Assembly: GCA_027306605.1 (NCBI GenBank)
Contig: DAHUZK010000011.1
Location: forward strand, 58,286-122,285
From: Acidimicrobiaceae bacterium
GTDB lineage: Bacteria; Actinomycetota; Acidimicrobiia; Acidimicrobiales; RAAP-2
DNA length: 64,000 nucleotides
Reading direction: 5' to 3'
In this document: in pieces, positions 34,771 through 44,678 of the stretch
Position numbering within the stretch: the first letter of the stretch is position 1
Layout: each line of letters begins with the position of its first letter
Translations under genes and position numbers: made by a program
Notes under the pieces: model-generated
Database searches by the model: none
What the model was told of the DNA's origin: nothing
The model's input: only the letters and a program-made list of their open reading frames with translations

Positions 34771-37700
34771 ACCTCGACGACGGCGGCGGTGTCCACGGGT
34801 TCCTCTCGGGAGCTGGCGAGATCGGCCGGGACACCGCTGCGGTGCCGTGGTCCGACACGCCGCTCGGCCCTCCGGCCTCGTGGCCCCTGACCCTCACCAC
34901 GGCGCTGAGGATCATGCTCAGCTCTCGCTTCTCCATGTGGATGGCCTGGGGGCCGGAGTTGACCTTCTTCTGCAACGAGGCCTACCGCCGCGCCACACTC
35001 GGGAAGAAGTACCCCTGGGCCATCGGAAGGCCGGCACGCGAGGTCTGGAAGGAGATCTGGCCCGACATCGGGCCTCGTATCGAGTCGGTGCTGCGCACCG
35101 GTTCCGCCACCTGGGACGACACCTTGATGCTGTTCTTGGAGAGGAGTGGCTATCGGGAGGAGACCTATCACACCTTCTCCTACAGCCCGCTCCTCGACGA
35201 CGGCCGACCCAAGGGGATGCTGTGCGTCGTCACCGAGGAGACGGAGCGTGCACTCGGGCAGCGACGATTGGCGACCCTGACCGAGCTCTCGACCCAGCTC
35301 GCGGCGGCGGACACCGAGTCCAATGTCCTCACCGCCGTCCGACACGTCATGGCGCGCCACGACCGAGACCTTCCGTTCTGCGCGGTCTACGAGCTCCGTG
35401 AGAACGGAGATCCGGCCCTGCTGGCGCGGTCCTGGTCGCACGACAGCCGCCACGACCCCGTCGAATGGATCCGCCCGTACCTGGAGAGGAGCGCGCGGGG
35501 CGAGGAGGTCGCCCTCGAGGTGCCCCGCGGCGGTGCCGGTTCCGACGTTCCACTCGGCGGGTGGGACAGGCCGCCGGATCATGCCGTCCTGGTCCCTCTG
35601 CGGACGGGCCGAGAGGGCCGTACGACGAGGGCCTTTCTCGCGGGCTGCAATCCCTACCGCCCCTTCGACGACACAGCGGTCGGATTCGCCCGGCTCGTCG
35701 CCGAATCGATCGCCGCTGCGCTGAGCACCGCGCGGGCCTTCGAGGAGGAGCGCCAGCGCCGTGAGGCGCTCGAGGACCTCGACCGGGTCAAGACCCAGTT
35801 CTTCGCCAATGTCAGCCACGAGTTTCGCACGCCGCTGACACTGATCGTGGGTCCGGTCGCCGAATTGCGGACAGGGCTCGAGATGCTCGGCGCCGAGCCT
35901 CTCCTCGAAGAGCTGAGGACAGTCGAGAGAAATGCCGGACGCTTGTCGAAGATGGTCAATGCGCTGCTGGACTTCTCGGCCCTGCAAGCCGAACGGGCCA
36001 ATGCTCGATTCCAGCCACTGCCCCTGGGGACGGTCACCCGTGAGCTGGCCGAAGCCTTCCGCTCGGCGATCGAACGGGCGGGGCTGGAGTTCGCCGTCGA
36101 CGTCCCGGACCTCAGCGTGCCCGTGTACGCGGACCCGGATCTTTGGGAGAAGGTCGTCCTGAACCTCTTGTCGAACGCTCTGAAATTCACCTTGGCAGGA
36201 CGGATCGAGGTGACACAGCAACTCCGCGACGGCAAGGCCGTCCTGTCGGTACGCGATACGGGCGTCGGCATTCCCGAGGACGAACAGCAGTCAGTGTTCG
36301 AGCGGTTCCACCGCAGCAGTGCGGCCAGAACTCGGTCGATCGAAGGGAGCGGTATCGGGCTGGCGCTGGTGTCCGAAATTGCCAAACTGCACGGGGGAAC
36401 CATCTCCGTGACGTCGACACCCGACGTCGGCTCGCGTTTCGAGGTCGCGCTGCCGCTCGGCAGCGAGCATCTCGCCGCTCATCAGATGGATAGCGGATCC
36501 ACCCGGACCGCGGCGACGAGAACCGCTGCGTTCATCACCGAAGCTGCCGGCTGGGACCGCTCGTCCGAGCGTGCGCCGCGTCCGGATCCGCCCCACGCAG
36601 GCGTGGAGCGGAGCAGTCGACCGTCGCAGAGGCGGGGTGGGACGGTCATGGTCGTCGAGGACAATGCCGACATGCGGGCCTACATCACGAGGGTGCTCTC
36701 CCCCGAGTTCACGGTTCGAACCGTCAGCGACGCTCGAGCGGCACTGAGCGTGCTGAGGGAAGAGCCCATCGATCTTGTGCTCTCGGACCTCATGATGCCG
36801 GGAATGGACGGGTTCGAACTGGTGAGGCAGATCCGGGCCGAGGAGGAAATGGCCGACCTCCCCGTCGTGTTGTTGACGGCTCACGCCGGAGCGAGCGAGG
36901 AACTCCGCGGCCTGAACATGGGTGCGGACGACTACCTGTTGAAACCGTTCAAGGCGGACGAGCTCAGGGGCCGTGTGGCGGCGCGCCTGGCCGCCGGCGT
37001 CGAACGCAGAGAGCGACGGGCGGTGGCGGCGCTGGTGGGCGAGCTGCTTCGGGTCCGAGCACCCGGCGAGATGGTCCGGTTCATCCACGAGTTTGCTGCA
37101 GACGCTCTCGGTGCTGCACAAACGACGCTGGCCCTCGAGGACATCTCAGAGGCGCGAGACCGGAACGACGATGTCCGACTGTTCCACTGTCCTCTCCAAG
37201 AACCCGAACACGGGTTTCCCTCGACACTCCGGCGTGGCTCGGCCTGGCCGATGATCGAACCGCTGGAGACGGGCTCACCGACGGTCGTCGAGGATCTCGA
37301 GGATCTGGCAGCGCGGTTCCCCGTTGCCCTCGCGCAGTTGGAGGCGTCGGGGTACGACGCGCTGGTGAGCGTTCCGCTCGTTCGCGCCACCGGTGAGGTG
37401 AACGGCAGCCTGACGGTGTTGTGGGAGGAAGGCTATGAGCCCGGCGAAGCCGACCGCGCCCTTCTGGCTCGCGTGGCGGCGACGGTGACCGACGCGCTCG
37501 AACGCCTGCGTGTCGCCGATCGGGAACACCGGCTCTTCGTCTCGTTCCAGGAGCAGCTGCTCAACATCGAACATCGAGCACCGGTCGGCATCGTCGCTGC
37601 GCGCTACCGGGCGGCAAGTGACCTGCTCATGGTCGGGGGGGACTGGTTCGACGTGATCACGTTGAGCGAGAGCTCGCTCGGTCTGTGCATCGGAGATGCG

Positions 37701-38660
37701 GTCGGCAAGGGGATCGCTGCGGCCAGGGTCATGGCGCTCCTGCGGGCGGCCGTCGGCGCCGCCGCAACAAGTACGAGCAACGAGCCCGCCGAGGTGCTTC
37801 GCAACGTCGACACCTACGCCGATCATCTCCCCGGCTCGCTCGGCGCCACACTCGGGTACCTCACCGTCGGACCTGATGTCGAGATCTCCTGGGCCAGCGC
37901 CGGGCACCCCCCGCCGTTGCTCCTCCAAGACGGCGTGGCCTCACTGCTGGACCATGCGGCGCAGCCACCGCTCGGCGCTGCCCTGTCGCGGGACGTCCCC
38001 AGCACCCGTCGGAGGGTGTGTGGTGCTGCGGTCGTCCTCCTCTACACCGACGGCCTCGTCGAGCGACGAGGTGAGAGCCTCGAGGCGGGGTTCGCACGGT
38101 TGGTCGAATCCGCCGAGCGCTGGGCGCGCCTCCCGGTCAGGTCGTTCGTCGACCACGTCCTCGAGGACCTCGAACCCGCGGGTGGATTCTCCGACGACGT
38201 GGCGGCTCTCGCCGTCCGCCTGCCGGGAGCGGACACGAGGAGCCTCGCCCTCTCGTTCTCCGCCGTGCCGGCCAACGTCCGTGAGGTGCGGGATCGCCTG
38301 CGCTGGTGGCTTCGCGAGCGCTGCGACGAGGCCACCGCGTCGCACGTGCTGCTGGCGGTGGGAGAAGCCGTCAGCAATGCCGTCGAACACGGCACCCGGG
38401 ACGAGCCGAAGGGTGTCGTCGGCGTGGAGGTAAACGTGGACGAGAACGGTGAGATCGTGGCAGCCGTGACGGACGGCGGCACCTGGCTCGACGGTGCCGA
38501 GACCAGCGGTGATCCGGACAGAGGCCGAGGTCTTGCCATCATGCGCGCACTGATGGACACTGTCGAGATCGACCGCGGTCCGCTCGGGAGCTGCATCACA
38601 TTGCGCATCCTGTCTCCACGAATCATGGCCCTGCGAGACGAGCATCAACCCATGTCATAA
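34767..38660 (+). CDS. PAS-GAF-histidine kinase-receiver-GAF-PP2C-RsbW fusion regulator
   Basis: 1,297 residues from GTG 34767, overlapping the STAS stop; GTG 34755 is an alternative. Order: PAS about 25-150; GAF about 160-325; HisKA with H351 in NVSHEFRTPLT; HATPase with NLLSNALKF and GSGIGLAL to about 585; receiver about 627-745 with D674 in VLSDLMMPGMDG; GAF about 780-920; SpoIIE/PP2C phosphatase about 930-1150 with GGDWFDV, IGDAVGKG and SDDVAALA; RsbW-type kinase 1165-1290 with VGEAVSNAVEHG and RGRGLAIM. It can phosphorylate itself, receive the phosphate, dephosphorylate a STAS protein and rephosphorylate it, so one chain may hold a whole partner-switching circuit. No membrane segment is visible, so it is cytoplasmic. 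The end overlaps the convergent esterase gene by 38 bp. Confidence 0.9.
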   Translation: MNLDDGGGVHGFLSGAGEIGRDTAAVPWSDTPLGPPASWPLTLTTALRIMLSSRFSMWMAWGPELTFFCNEAYRRATLGKKYPWAIGRPAREVWKEIWPDIGPRIESVLRTGSATWDDTLMLFLERSGYREETYHTFSYSPLLDDGRPKGMLCVVTEETERALGQRRLATLTELSTQLAAADTESNVLTAVRHVMARHDRDLPFCAVYELRENGDPALLARSWSHDSRHDPVEWIRPYLERSARGEEVALEVPRGGAGSDVPLGGWDRPPDHAVLVPLRTGREGRTTRAFLAGCNPYRPFDDTAVGFARLVAESIAAALSTARAFEEERQRREALEDLDRVKTQFFANVSHEFRTPLTLIVGPVAELRTGLEMLGAEPLLEELRTVERNAGRLSKMVNALLDFSALQAERANARFQPLPLGTVTRELAEAFRSAIERAGLEFAVDVPDLSVPVYADPDLWEKVVLNLLSNALKFTLAGRIEVTQQLRDGKAVLSVRDTGVGIPEDEQQSVFERFHRSSAARTRSIEGSGIGLALVSEIAKLHGGTISVTSTPDVGSRFEVALPLGSEHLAAHQMDSGSTRTAATRTAAFITEAAGWDRSSERAPRPDPPHAGVERSSRPSQRRGGTVMVVEDNADMRAYITRVLSPEFTVRTVSDARAALSVLREEPIDLVLSDLMMPGMDGFELVRQIRAEEEMADLPVVLLTAHAGASEELRGLNMGADDYLLKPFKADELRGRVAARLAAGVERRERRAVAALVGELLRVRAPGEMVRFIHEFAADALGAAQTTLALEDISEARDRNDDVRLFHCPLQEPEHGFPSTLRRGSAWPMIEPLETGSPTVVEDLEDLAARFPVALAQLEASGYDALVSVPLVRATGEVNGSLTVLWEEGYEPGEADRALLARVAATVTDALERLRVADREHRLFVSFQEQLLNIEHRAPVGIVAARYRAASDLLMVGGDWFDVITLSESSLGLCIGDAVGKGIAAARVMALLRAAVGAAATSTSNEPAEVLRNVDTYADHLPGSLGATLGYLTVGPDVEISWASAGHPPPLLLQDGVASLLDHAAQPPLGAALSRDVPSTRRRVCGAAVVLLYTDGLVERRGESLEAGFARLVESAERWARLPVRSFVDHVLEDLEPAGGFSDDVAALAVRLPGADTRSLALSFSAVPANVREVRDRLRWWLRERCDEATASHVLLAVGEAVSNAVEHGTRDEPKGVVGVEVNVDENGEIVAAVTDGGTWLDGAETSGDPDRGRGLAIMRALMDTVEIDRGPLGSCITLRILSPRIMALRDEHQPMS

Positions 38661-39795
38661 CCGCTGCAAGATAGTCAGCAGGACTGGCAGGGTCGGAGTT
38701 CGTCAACCCGGCGTGGGTCGTGACGACGTGCAGCGAGCACGGAGCGGTGCCGGGTAGTTGCACGCAGACGGGCAGGTTCTCAGAGGTGGAGTTTGGTCCT
38801 TCGGCCGTTATAGCCGCCGCCAGGGGTTGGTGGATGCAATCGGTGACGCCCATCGTCAGCACTGATCCGTCCCGTAGCGGGCACTGCATGGGAGTGGCGC
38901 CGCAGGTGTTGTTGTCGGCGTGGTTCCAGATGTGGAGGAGCGGTACGGTGAGCCGTCCGCTGCTCACGAGCTTGTCGATCTCGTTGTTCGTGTCCGCGAC
39001 CTGAGGATCGACCCGTTGGGTGAAGATGGCGTCTGCGCTGGGGTTGTAGTTCCCGCTCACACAAGAACCCTGTTGATAGGCAGCCTGTCCTGCTTCGACG
39101 TTCACGACGGTCGCGTCCCCGACCACTCCGGCGGGCGGGTTCCCCGACAACTGTTCGGCCCAAGCCACGTAGTACGCGCCCGCCGATCCAGCGCTTCCGC
39201 CGGCCAAGAAGTACTTCGACGTCGGATACTTCGCCTCGGTGAACGCGAGAGCCGCCTTCGTTGCCTGGAGCCCGTTCGTCGTCTTAGCGGAGCCGTCCGC
39301 GTTCATGTTCGGATTGTTGGGATCGATCTGGCCGGTACCGCTGTAGAGGTCCCGATTGCAGTACGAAACCGCGAGCATGCGGAATCCCGCCGGGTCCGCT
39401 TGGATGTTCGCCGACAGTCCCGGGTTGGTGAGCGTCGACTGGAGCGTACCCGCCGAGTCCTGGGTCATGTTCGAGCTATTGGGCTGAGGACTTCCCGACG
39501 CGTCGAAGTAGCCGATCCCGCCGCCGTGCATCCAGACCCAGAGAGGTGAGGAGTGTGTCGAGGACGCGCCGACTCTCGTTCCTACGACGAAGGTCTGATA
39601 ACCGCTGATGCTGCAGGGGTAGGCGGTGTTCTCGTAGTAGGCATACTGCCAGCCGTTGACCGTCGACGAGCTCACGAGCTGGATGTGCCCCGTGTCGCCG
39701 GGGATGGTGAGGCAGGCCGTCATGCTCAATCCCACCACCAAGAGTCCGAGCAAGGGCGCCAGCGTGCGCCGCATTGCTGTGGATCGAACAAGCAT
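38623..39795 (-). CDS. Secreted lipoprotein, alpha/beta-hydrolase (pectin-acetylesterase-like)
   Basis: 390 residues from ATG 39795 behind GGTAGGAG. The leader LLGLLVVGLSMTACL has a lipobox-like end before Cys. SPLWVWMHGGGIGYFDASGS is the oxyanion region, AGGSAGSAGAYYVAW the nucleophile elbow with GxSxG, and late HVVTTHAGLTNSDP could supply the His. The pattern and length fit pectin-acetylesterase/notum-like esterases. Eight Cys in the mature part suggest disulphides, consistent with export. Its 3' end overlaps the kinase gene by 38 bp on the opposite strand. Confidence 0.72.
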   Translation of the reverse strand: MLVRSTAMRRTLAPLLGLLVVGLSMTACLTIPGDTGHIQLVSSSTVNGWQYAYYENTAYPCSISGYQTFVVGTRVGASSTHSSPLWVWMHGGGIGYFDASGSPQPNSSNMTQDSAGTLQSTLTNPGLSANIQADPAGFRMLAVSYCNRDLYSGTGQIDPNNPNMNADGSAKTTNGLQATKAALAFTEAKYPTSKYFLAGGSAGSAGAYYVAWAEQLSGNPPAGVVGDATVVNVEAGQAAYQQGSCVSGNYNPSADAIFTQRVDPQVADTNNEIDKLVSSGRLTVPLLHIWNHADNNTCGATPMQCPLRDGSVLTMGVTDCIHQPLAAAITAEGPNSTSENLPVCVQLPGTAPCSLHVVTTHAGLTNSDPASPADYLAAVMTWVDARLAGP

Positions 39796-40024
39796 GCTCC
39801 TACCCCCGTACTGCCATGGGTCCGAAGACCCACTGTCGTCTTCATGACTGTATATCCGCGCACGAAGAGGAGACCTGACTCTTAACAGAACCCTAACGAT
39901 CACCCTCGCGCCCACGCGAGCCGCTCGGTCCACTCGTCGGTCTCGGTGTGCACATCACACCGGCTGCTGGTGGTCGCAACGTTGCAGAAGGGCGTTGCCT
40001 TCCGCGGCGCAGTGTTAGACAAGC

Positions 40025-40414
40025 GTGGTGATCAAACTCACGTTTGCCGTACGCCGGCGGACCGATATCGACCCGGCAGACTTCCATCGCTATTGGCGCA
40101 ACGAGCATGGACCGTTGGTCCGGTCACTCCAGCCGGCGCTCGGTATCAGACGCTACGTTCAGACGCATCGAATCGAGACGCCATTCAATGACCTCCTCCG
40201 CGCCAGCCGAAGTGCCCTCGAACCCTTCGACGGAGTCGCTGAGCTGTGGTGGGACGACGTCGACGTGCTCGCCGCGGCTACCTCGTCGCCGGAGGGGTCC
40301 GCCGCCGGCCAGACTCTGCTCGAGGACGAGGAGCGGTTCATCGATCTGGAGCGATCAGCCCTGTGGCTCGGGCAGGAGACTGAGATCATTCCCTTGGATC
40401 CATCCCCCGAGTAG
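40025..40414 (+). CDS. EthD-domain protein
   Basis: 129 residues from the double GTG at 40025. VIKLTFAVRRRTDIDPADFHRYWRNEHGPL is the EthD/dimeric alpha-beta-barrel opening (F-x3-W-x2-EHGP), a fold used by small monooxygenase-like and decyclase-like enzymes and by EthD in ether degradation. No partner P450 is nearby, so the role is open. The 3' end overlaps the convergent aminotransferase gene by 29 bp. Confidence 0.78.
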   Translation: MVIKLTFAVRRRTDIDPADFHRYWRNEHGPLVRSLQPALGIRRYVQTHRIETPFNDLLRASRSALEPFDGVAELWWDDVDVLAAATSSPEGSAAGQTLLEDEERFIDLERSALWLGQETEIIPLDPSPE

Positions 40415-41627
40415 AGCACCCGGACTGGGCGAGAGCGGTGTCGATGCGCTGCACTGCCTCGGTGAGCACGGTGGCTGACGTGGCGAAGTTGAGGCGGGCA
40501 CAGTTGTCTCCGCCTGCACCGAACGACGGTCCTGAGCTGAGCAAGACCCTGGCGTGCTCGAGAAGCCAGGCCGCGACGCCAGCCCGGGCAGTGGCATCGC
40601 CACGCGCTGCGCGTGGGTCCTCGTTGGTCTCCGCGACGCCCCGGACGTCGGTGAAGTCGAGCCAGGCCAGATAGGTTGCCGCCCCCGGATCCCACCGTAC
40701 CGACGGCACCCTGGCGGCGAGGAGCTCGGCGAGCAGGGCGCGGTTGCGGTCCAGGCCGGTGATCACCTCGTCCAACCAGTCCTGCCCCGAACGAAGCGCC
40801 GCGGTGTGGGCGAGAACGGCGAGGTGGCTCGCCCCGTGGCCGACTTCTTCGGGCAACCTGGCCAGATCGGCCGCAGCGTCAGGGCCGGCGAAGGCGACCG
40901 CCGACTTCAAACCCGGCAGGTTCCATCCCTTCGACGCCGACACCAGGACCAGTCCTCGGTTTCCGCCGGGCACGCAGAGATACGGGGTGAAGGTCGCTCC
41001 GGGCAGGACCAAGGGAGCGTGGATCTCATCGACGACGACTCGGACGCCGGTGGACTCGGCTGCGGCGGCCACCCCGGCGAGCTCGTCTCTGGTGTGGACC
41101 GTGCCGGTGGGGTTGTGCGGGTTGCAGAGCAGGAACGCGGCTCGCCCTTGGGTGGCCAACCGGGCGAAGGTGTCGGCGAGAGCAGGGACGTCCAAGCGGT
41201 GCTGCAGTGTCAGCGGAACCTCGACGATGCGGCGGTCGAGGTGTTCGACGAAGGAGTAGAAGGGCGGGTAGACGGGTGGAGTGACCACCACGGGATCGCC
41301 ATTCCCGGTGACGAGCTTGAGCATCTCGACGACGCCGAGCATGACATCGGGAACGATGGCGCTGTGGGCGGGATCGAAGCCCTCGAATGCCCAGCGATCC
41401 TCGGCGAAGGCGGCGTAGGCCTCGGCGTAGCCGGTACCGGTGGCGTAGCCGGTGTCCCCACGGTCGAGCGCTTCGCGGAGGACCTCGACGATCGCAGGTG
41501 CCGGCAGGACATCCATCTCCGCCACCCACAGGGGCAGGACTTCGGCATCGGCAGCGCGCCACTTCTCGCTGGTGCGCTGTCGGAGTTCAGCGAGCGTCAG
41601 GTCGAACGGAAAGGCATCAGTGGCCAC
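40386..41627 (-). CDS. PatB/MalY-type PLP-dependent C-S lyase/aminotransferase
   Basis: 413 residues from GTG 41627. Fold-type I class I/II aminotransferase landmarks: VLPLWVAEMDVLPAPAI at the N-terminus (typical PatB/MalY W-V-A-E-M-D), LCNPHNPTGTVHTRDEL, VVVDEIHAPLVLPG, and the PLP lysine in SASKGWNLPGLKSA. Enzymes of this group split cystathionine or other Cys conjugates and some also regulate gene expression. A longer open frame upstream is not used because rnpB starts 77 bp away. It stands alone as a single-gene unit. Confidence 0.88.
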   Translation of the reverse strand: MATDAFPFDLTLAELRQRTSEKWRAADAEVLPLWVAEMDVLPAPAIVEVLREALDRGDTGYATGTGYAEAYAAFAEDRWAFEGFDPAHSAIVPDVMLGVVEMLKLVTGNGDPVVVTPPVYPPFYSFVEHLDRRIVEVPLTLQHRLDVPALADTFARLATQGRAAFLLCNPHNPTGTVHTRDELAGVAAAAESTGVRVVVDEIHAPLVLPGATFTPYLCVPGGNRGLVLVSASKGWNLPGLKSAVAFAGPDAAADLARLPEEVGHGASHLAVLAHTAALRSGQDWLDEVITGLDRNRALLAELLAARVPSVRWDPGAATYLAWLDFTDVRGVAETNEDPRAARGDATARAGVAAWLLEHARVLLSSGPSFGAGGDNCARLNFATSATVLTEAVQRIDTALAQSGCSTRGMDPRE

Positions 41628-41704
41628 ACGCCCGACCGTACCGGCCTGCACGAGCGTCGGGCCGCCCCCGCAGCGCGTGCGTCGCAATCCAGGCAACGGC
41701 CGGT

Positions 41705-42096
<392 letters not shown>

Positions 42097-42161
42097 CCGC
42101 CAATTGTGGCACCGCCGGCGGATCGACGGTGACGGGCCACCCCGTCGGTAGGGTGTCGGCG

Positions 42162-43637
42162 ATGTCGCGCGGCCCTCGCCAGCTCTTCGACCCCGAGGCG
42201 CCGCCCCTGGCTGCGGCCGGCGGGAGCATGGGAGAGCAGGGTGGCGGCCACGGTGGCGGCGAGGGCGATGGCCAGGACGGTGGCGGAGCCCGGCCCGATG
42301 CGCTCTCGATCGGCGAGGTGTACGAGCGAGTCGAGGGAGCGCTGGCCCAGGCCTTCCCGCGCAACCGTCCCCTCTGGGTGCGCGGCGAGATCTCGCACCT
42401 CTCGGACCACCGTTCGGGCCACCTCTACCTGGACCTGGTCGAGCCCGAGGAGGGACGGGACGGCACGGGGAGCCGCCGCCGCGGTGGGGCGCCCGCGCTG
42501 ACGGTCAAGTGCTGGCGCACCTCCTGGGCGCCGCTGCGGCACCGCCTGGCCAAGCAGGGGATCGAGCTGACCGAGGGCATGGTCGTGGTTCTGCGCGGCA
42601 CGGTCGACCTCTACCGCGCCAAGGGGGAGGTCAGCCTCATCCTGCTCGAGGTGGACGTCAGCGCTCTCCTCGGACAGCTGGCGGCGCAGCGGGCCGCGCT
42701 GGTGGCCGCCCTCGAGGCGGAGGGGCTGCTCGGGGCGAACCGTTCGCTCCCCATGCCCGAGGTGCCGTTGCGCGTCGGGCTGGTCGCGAGCCCCGGGACC
42801 GAGGGCTGTGGCGACTTCCTGGGCCAGTTGACCCTCTCGGGGTTCGGCTTCTGGGTTTCCCACGTCAAGGTGCCCGTGCAGGGACCGGGCGCGCCGGCCT
42901 CGGTTGCCCGGGCCCTGGCCATGCTCGGGCGCAGCGACTGCGACGTGATCGCCATCGTTCGAGGAGGCGGGGCCCGGTCCGATCTGGCCGCGTTCGAGAC
43001 CGAGACGGTGGCGCGGGCGGTGGCCAGCTGCCCCAAACCGGTGCTCACCGGAATCGGGCACAGCGGCGACGAGACGGTTGCCGACGTGGTGGCGGCGCGG
43101 GCCTGCATCACGCCGACGGAGTGCGGGCAGTATCTCGTCGAATCGGTCCGCCGCTGGTGGGAGTGGCGCGTCGCCGGTCCAGCCACCACGTTGGTGCACC
43201 GGGTGCCTGCGTTCCTGAGTGCCGCCGAGCTGCGGGACACCCAGGTCCGTCGTCACCTCACCGGCGCCGCCCGCCACCAACTCCGCGTGCACCGTGACCG
43301 CCTGCGGGCCAAGGCCTCCGCGGCGGCGCGCTTCGCGCCACGTCGCGTGGAGGCGGGCGAGACCGCGGTCCGGGCCGCCGCCGTCCGCCTGGGGCCCCTG
43401 GCCCAGGGCCATCTCGGGCGCCAGGAAGAGAGGCTCACCTCGTGGCGGCGGCTGCTCACCGCCTACGACGTGGACCGCCAGCTCGAGCGGGGCTACAGCC
43501 TGACCCTCACCGCCTCCGGAGCTCTGGTGCGGAGCGTGAGCGAGCTGGGGCACGGCGACGAGATCCTCACCCGCCTCGCCGACGGTTCGGCAAAGAGCCG
43601 CGTCGAAGACGTGCAGCGTGGAGGAGGGCGGCGATGA
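42162..43637 (+). CDS. xseA: Exodeoxyribonuclease VII large subunit
   Basis: 491 residues from ATG 42162, placed past rnpB. The Gly/Asp-rich first 45 residues are not typical. An OB-fold follows (LWVRGEISHLSDHRSGHLYLDL), then the catalytic Exo VII core with VGLVASPGTEGCGDFL, VIAIVRGGGARSDLAAFE and TGIGHSGDETVADVVA. With the small subunit it degrades single-stranded DNA in both directions. The canonical HxTDxT-type segment is changed to GHSGDET, keeping the acidic residues. The stop overlaps xseB (ATGA). Confidence 0.93.
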   Translation: MSRGPRQLFDPEAPPLAAAGGSMGEQGGGHGGGEGDGQDGGGARPDALSIGEVYERVEGALAQAFPRNRPLWVRGEISHLSDHRSGHLYLDLVEPEEGRDGTGSRRRGGAPALTVKCWRTSWAPLRHRLAKQGIELTEGMVVVLRGTVDLYRAKGEVSLILLEVDVSALLGQLAAQRAALVAALEAEGLLGANRSLPMPEVPLRVGLVASPGTEGCGDFLGQLTLSGFGFWVSHVKVPVQGPGAPASVARALAMLGRSDCDVIAIVRGGGARSDLAAFETETVARAVASCPKPVLTGIGHSGDETVADVVAARACITPTECGQYLVESVRRWWEWRVAGPATTLVHRVPAFLSAAELRDTQVRRHLTGAARHQLRVHRDRLRAKASAAARFAPRRVEAGETAVRAAAVRLGPLAQGHLGRQEERLTSWRRLLTAYDVDRQLERGYSLTLTASGALVRSVSELGHGDEILTRLADGSAKSRVEDVQRGGGRR

Positions 43638-43933
43638 GCAACGAGGCAGATGGCGCGGACCTGGTCCCGGTGGACCGATTGAGCTACACCGAGGCCAGCC
43701 GGGAGCTCGATGCGATCGTGAGCTTCTTCGAGCAGCGCGAGGTGGACGTCGACGTCCTGGTGGCCAGACTGGAGCGGGCCACGGCGCTGGTGGACGAGCT
43801 GGACCGCCGGCTCCGCCGCACGCGGGCCCAGGTCGAGGAACTGGTGCCCCGGCTGGACGCCATGACCACCGAGGGCGAGGCGGGGGACGAGGGTCCGCCG
43901 CATGCCCCCCAGGGAGGAGACGACGATGGGTGA
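43634..43933 (+). CDS. xseB: Exodeoxyribonuclease VII small subunit
   Basis: 99 residues from ATG 43634, overlapping xseA by 4 bp. The core SYTEASRELDAIVSFFEQREVDVDVLVARLERATALVDEL is the XseB helical hairpin that binds the large subunit. The acidic C-terminus (GEAGDEGPPHAPQGGDDDG) extends past the usual end. The stop lies 8 bp inside the next gene, so the operon continues. Confidence 0.9.
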   Translation: MSNEADGADLVPVDRLSYTEASRELDAIVSFFEQREVDVDVLVARLERATALVDELDRRLRRTRAQVEELVPRLDAMTTEGEAGDEGPPHAPQGGDDDG

Positions 43934-44678
43934 CGAAGGGACAGGCCGAACGGAGGGGAGAGGCCGGACGGATCGGCTGTACTTCCGGCAGCTCCTCTCG
44001 GGACGTGACTTCGCCCGGGGCGACGTGATGGCCCGCCAGATGGTGAACTTCGTCTATCTGATCGGTGACCGCGAGACCGGTGAGGCGGTCGCGGTGGATC
44101 CCGCCTATGCCGTGCAGGACCTGATCGACATCCTGGAGGCCGACGGCATGCGGCTGACCGGTGTGCTCGGGACCCACTTCCATCCGGACCACCTCGGCGG
44201 GCAGATGGGGGGCTGGTCGCTCGAGGGGATCAGCGCCCTGCTCGAGAAGGTCGAGGTTCCGGTCCACGTCCAGGCGGACGAGGTGCCGTGGGTGGAGCGG
44301 ACGACGGGTGTCGGCCGGGACAACCTGGTCGGTCACCACAGCGGCGACGTTCACGAGGTGGGCGGTGTGCGGATCGAGCTCATCCACACCCCCGGGCACA
44401 CGCCGGGCAGCCAGTGCTTCCTCGTCGACGGACGGCTGGTGGCGGGCGACACCCTCTTTCTCGAGGGGTGCGGACGGACGGACTTCCCCGGATCGGACCC
44501 GCTCGCCATGTACGAGTCGATCCACACCCGTCTGGCCCGGGTACCCGACGACGCGGTCCTGTTCCCCGGGCACCTCTATTCTGCGGAGCCGTCGCAGAGC
44601 ATGGGAGAGACCCGGCGCATGAACTACGTCTTCCGGCCGCGCTCCGCCGAGGAGTGGATGGCCATGTTCGGCTGGTGA
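43926..44678 (+). CDS. MBL-fold metallo-hydrolase (glyoxalase II-like)
   Basis: 250 residues from ATG 43926. The zinc motif THFHPDHLGG (HxHxDH), a following HTPGHTPGSQCFLVDG and the late PGHLYSAEPS supply the full ligand set of glyoxalase II/persulfide-dioxygenase-like hydrolases. It may split a thioester or oxidise a persulfide. Gene order with a FAD reductase just downstream (GTGA overlap) hints at a sulfur or thiol redox step, but that is inference. Confidence 0.88.
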   Translation: MGDEGTGRTEGRGRTDRLYFRQLLSGRDFARGDVMARQMVNFVYLIGDRETGEAVAVDPAYAVQDLIDILEADGMRLTGVLGTHFHPDHLGGQMGGWSLEGISALLEKVEVPVHVQADEVPWVERTTGVGRDNLVGHHSGDVHEVGGVRIELIHTPGHTPGSQCFLVDGRLVAGDTLFLEGCGRTDFPGSDPLAMYESIHTRLARVPDDAVLFPGHLYSAEPSQSMGETRRMNYVFRPRSAEEWMAMFGW

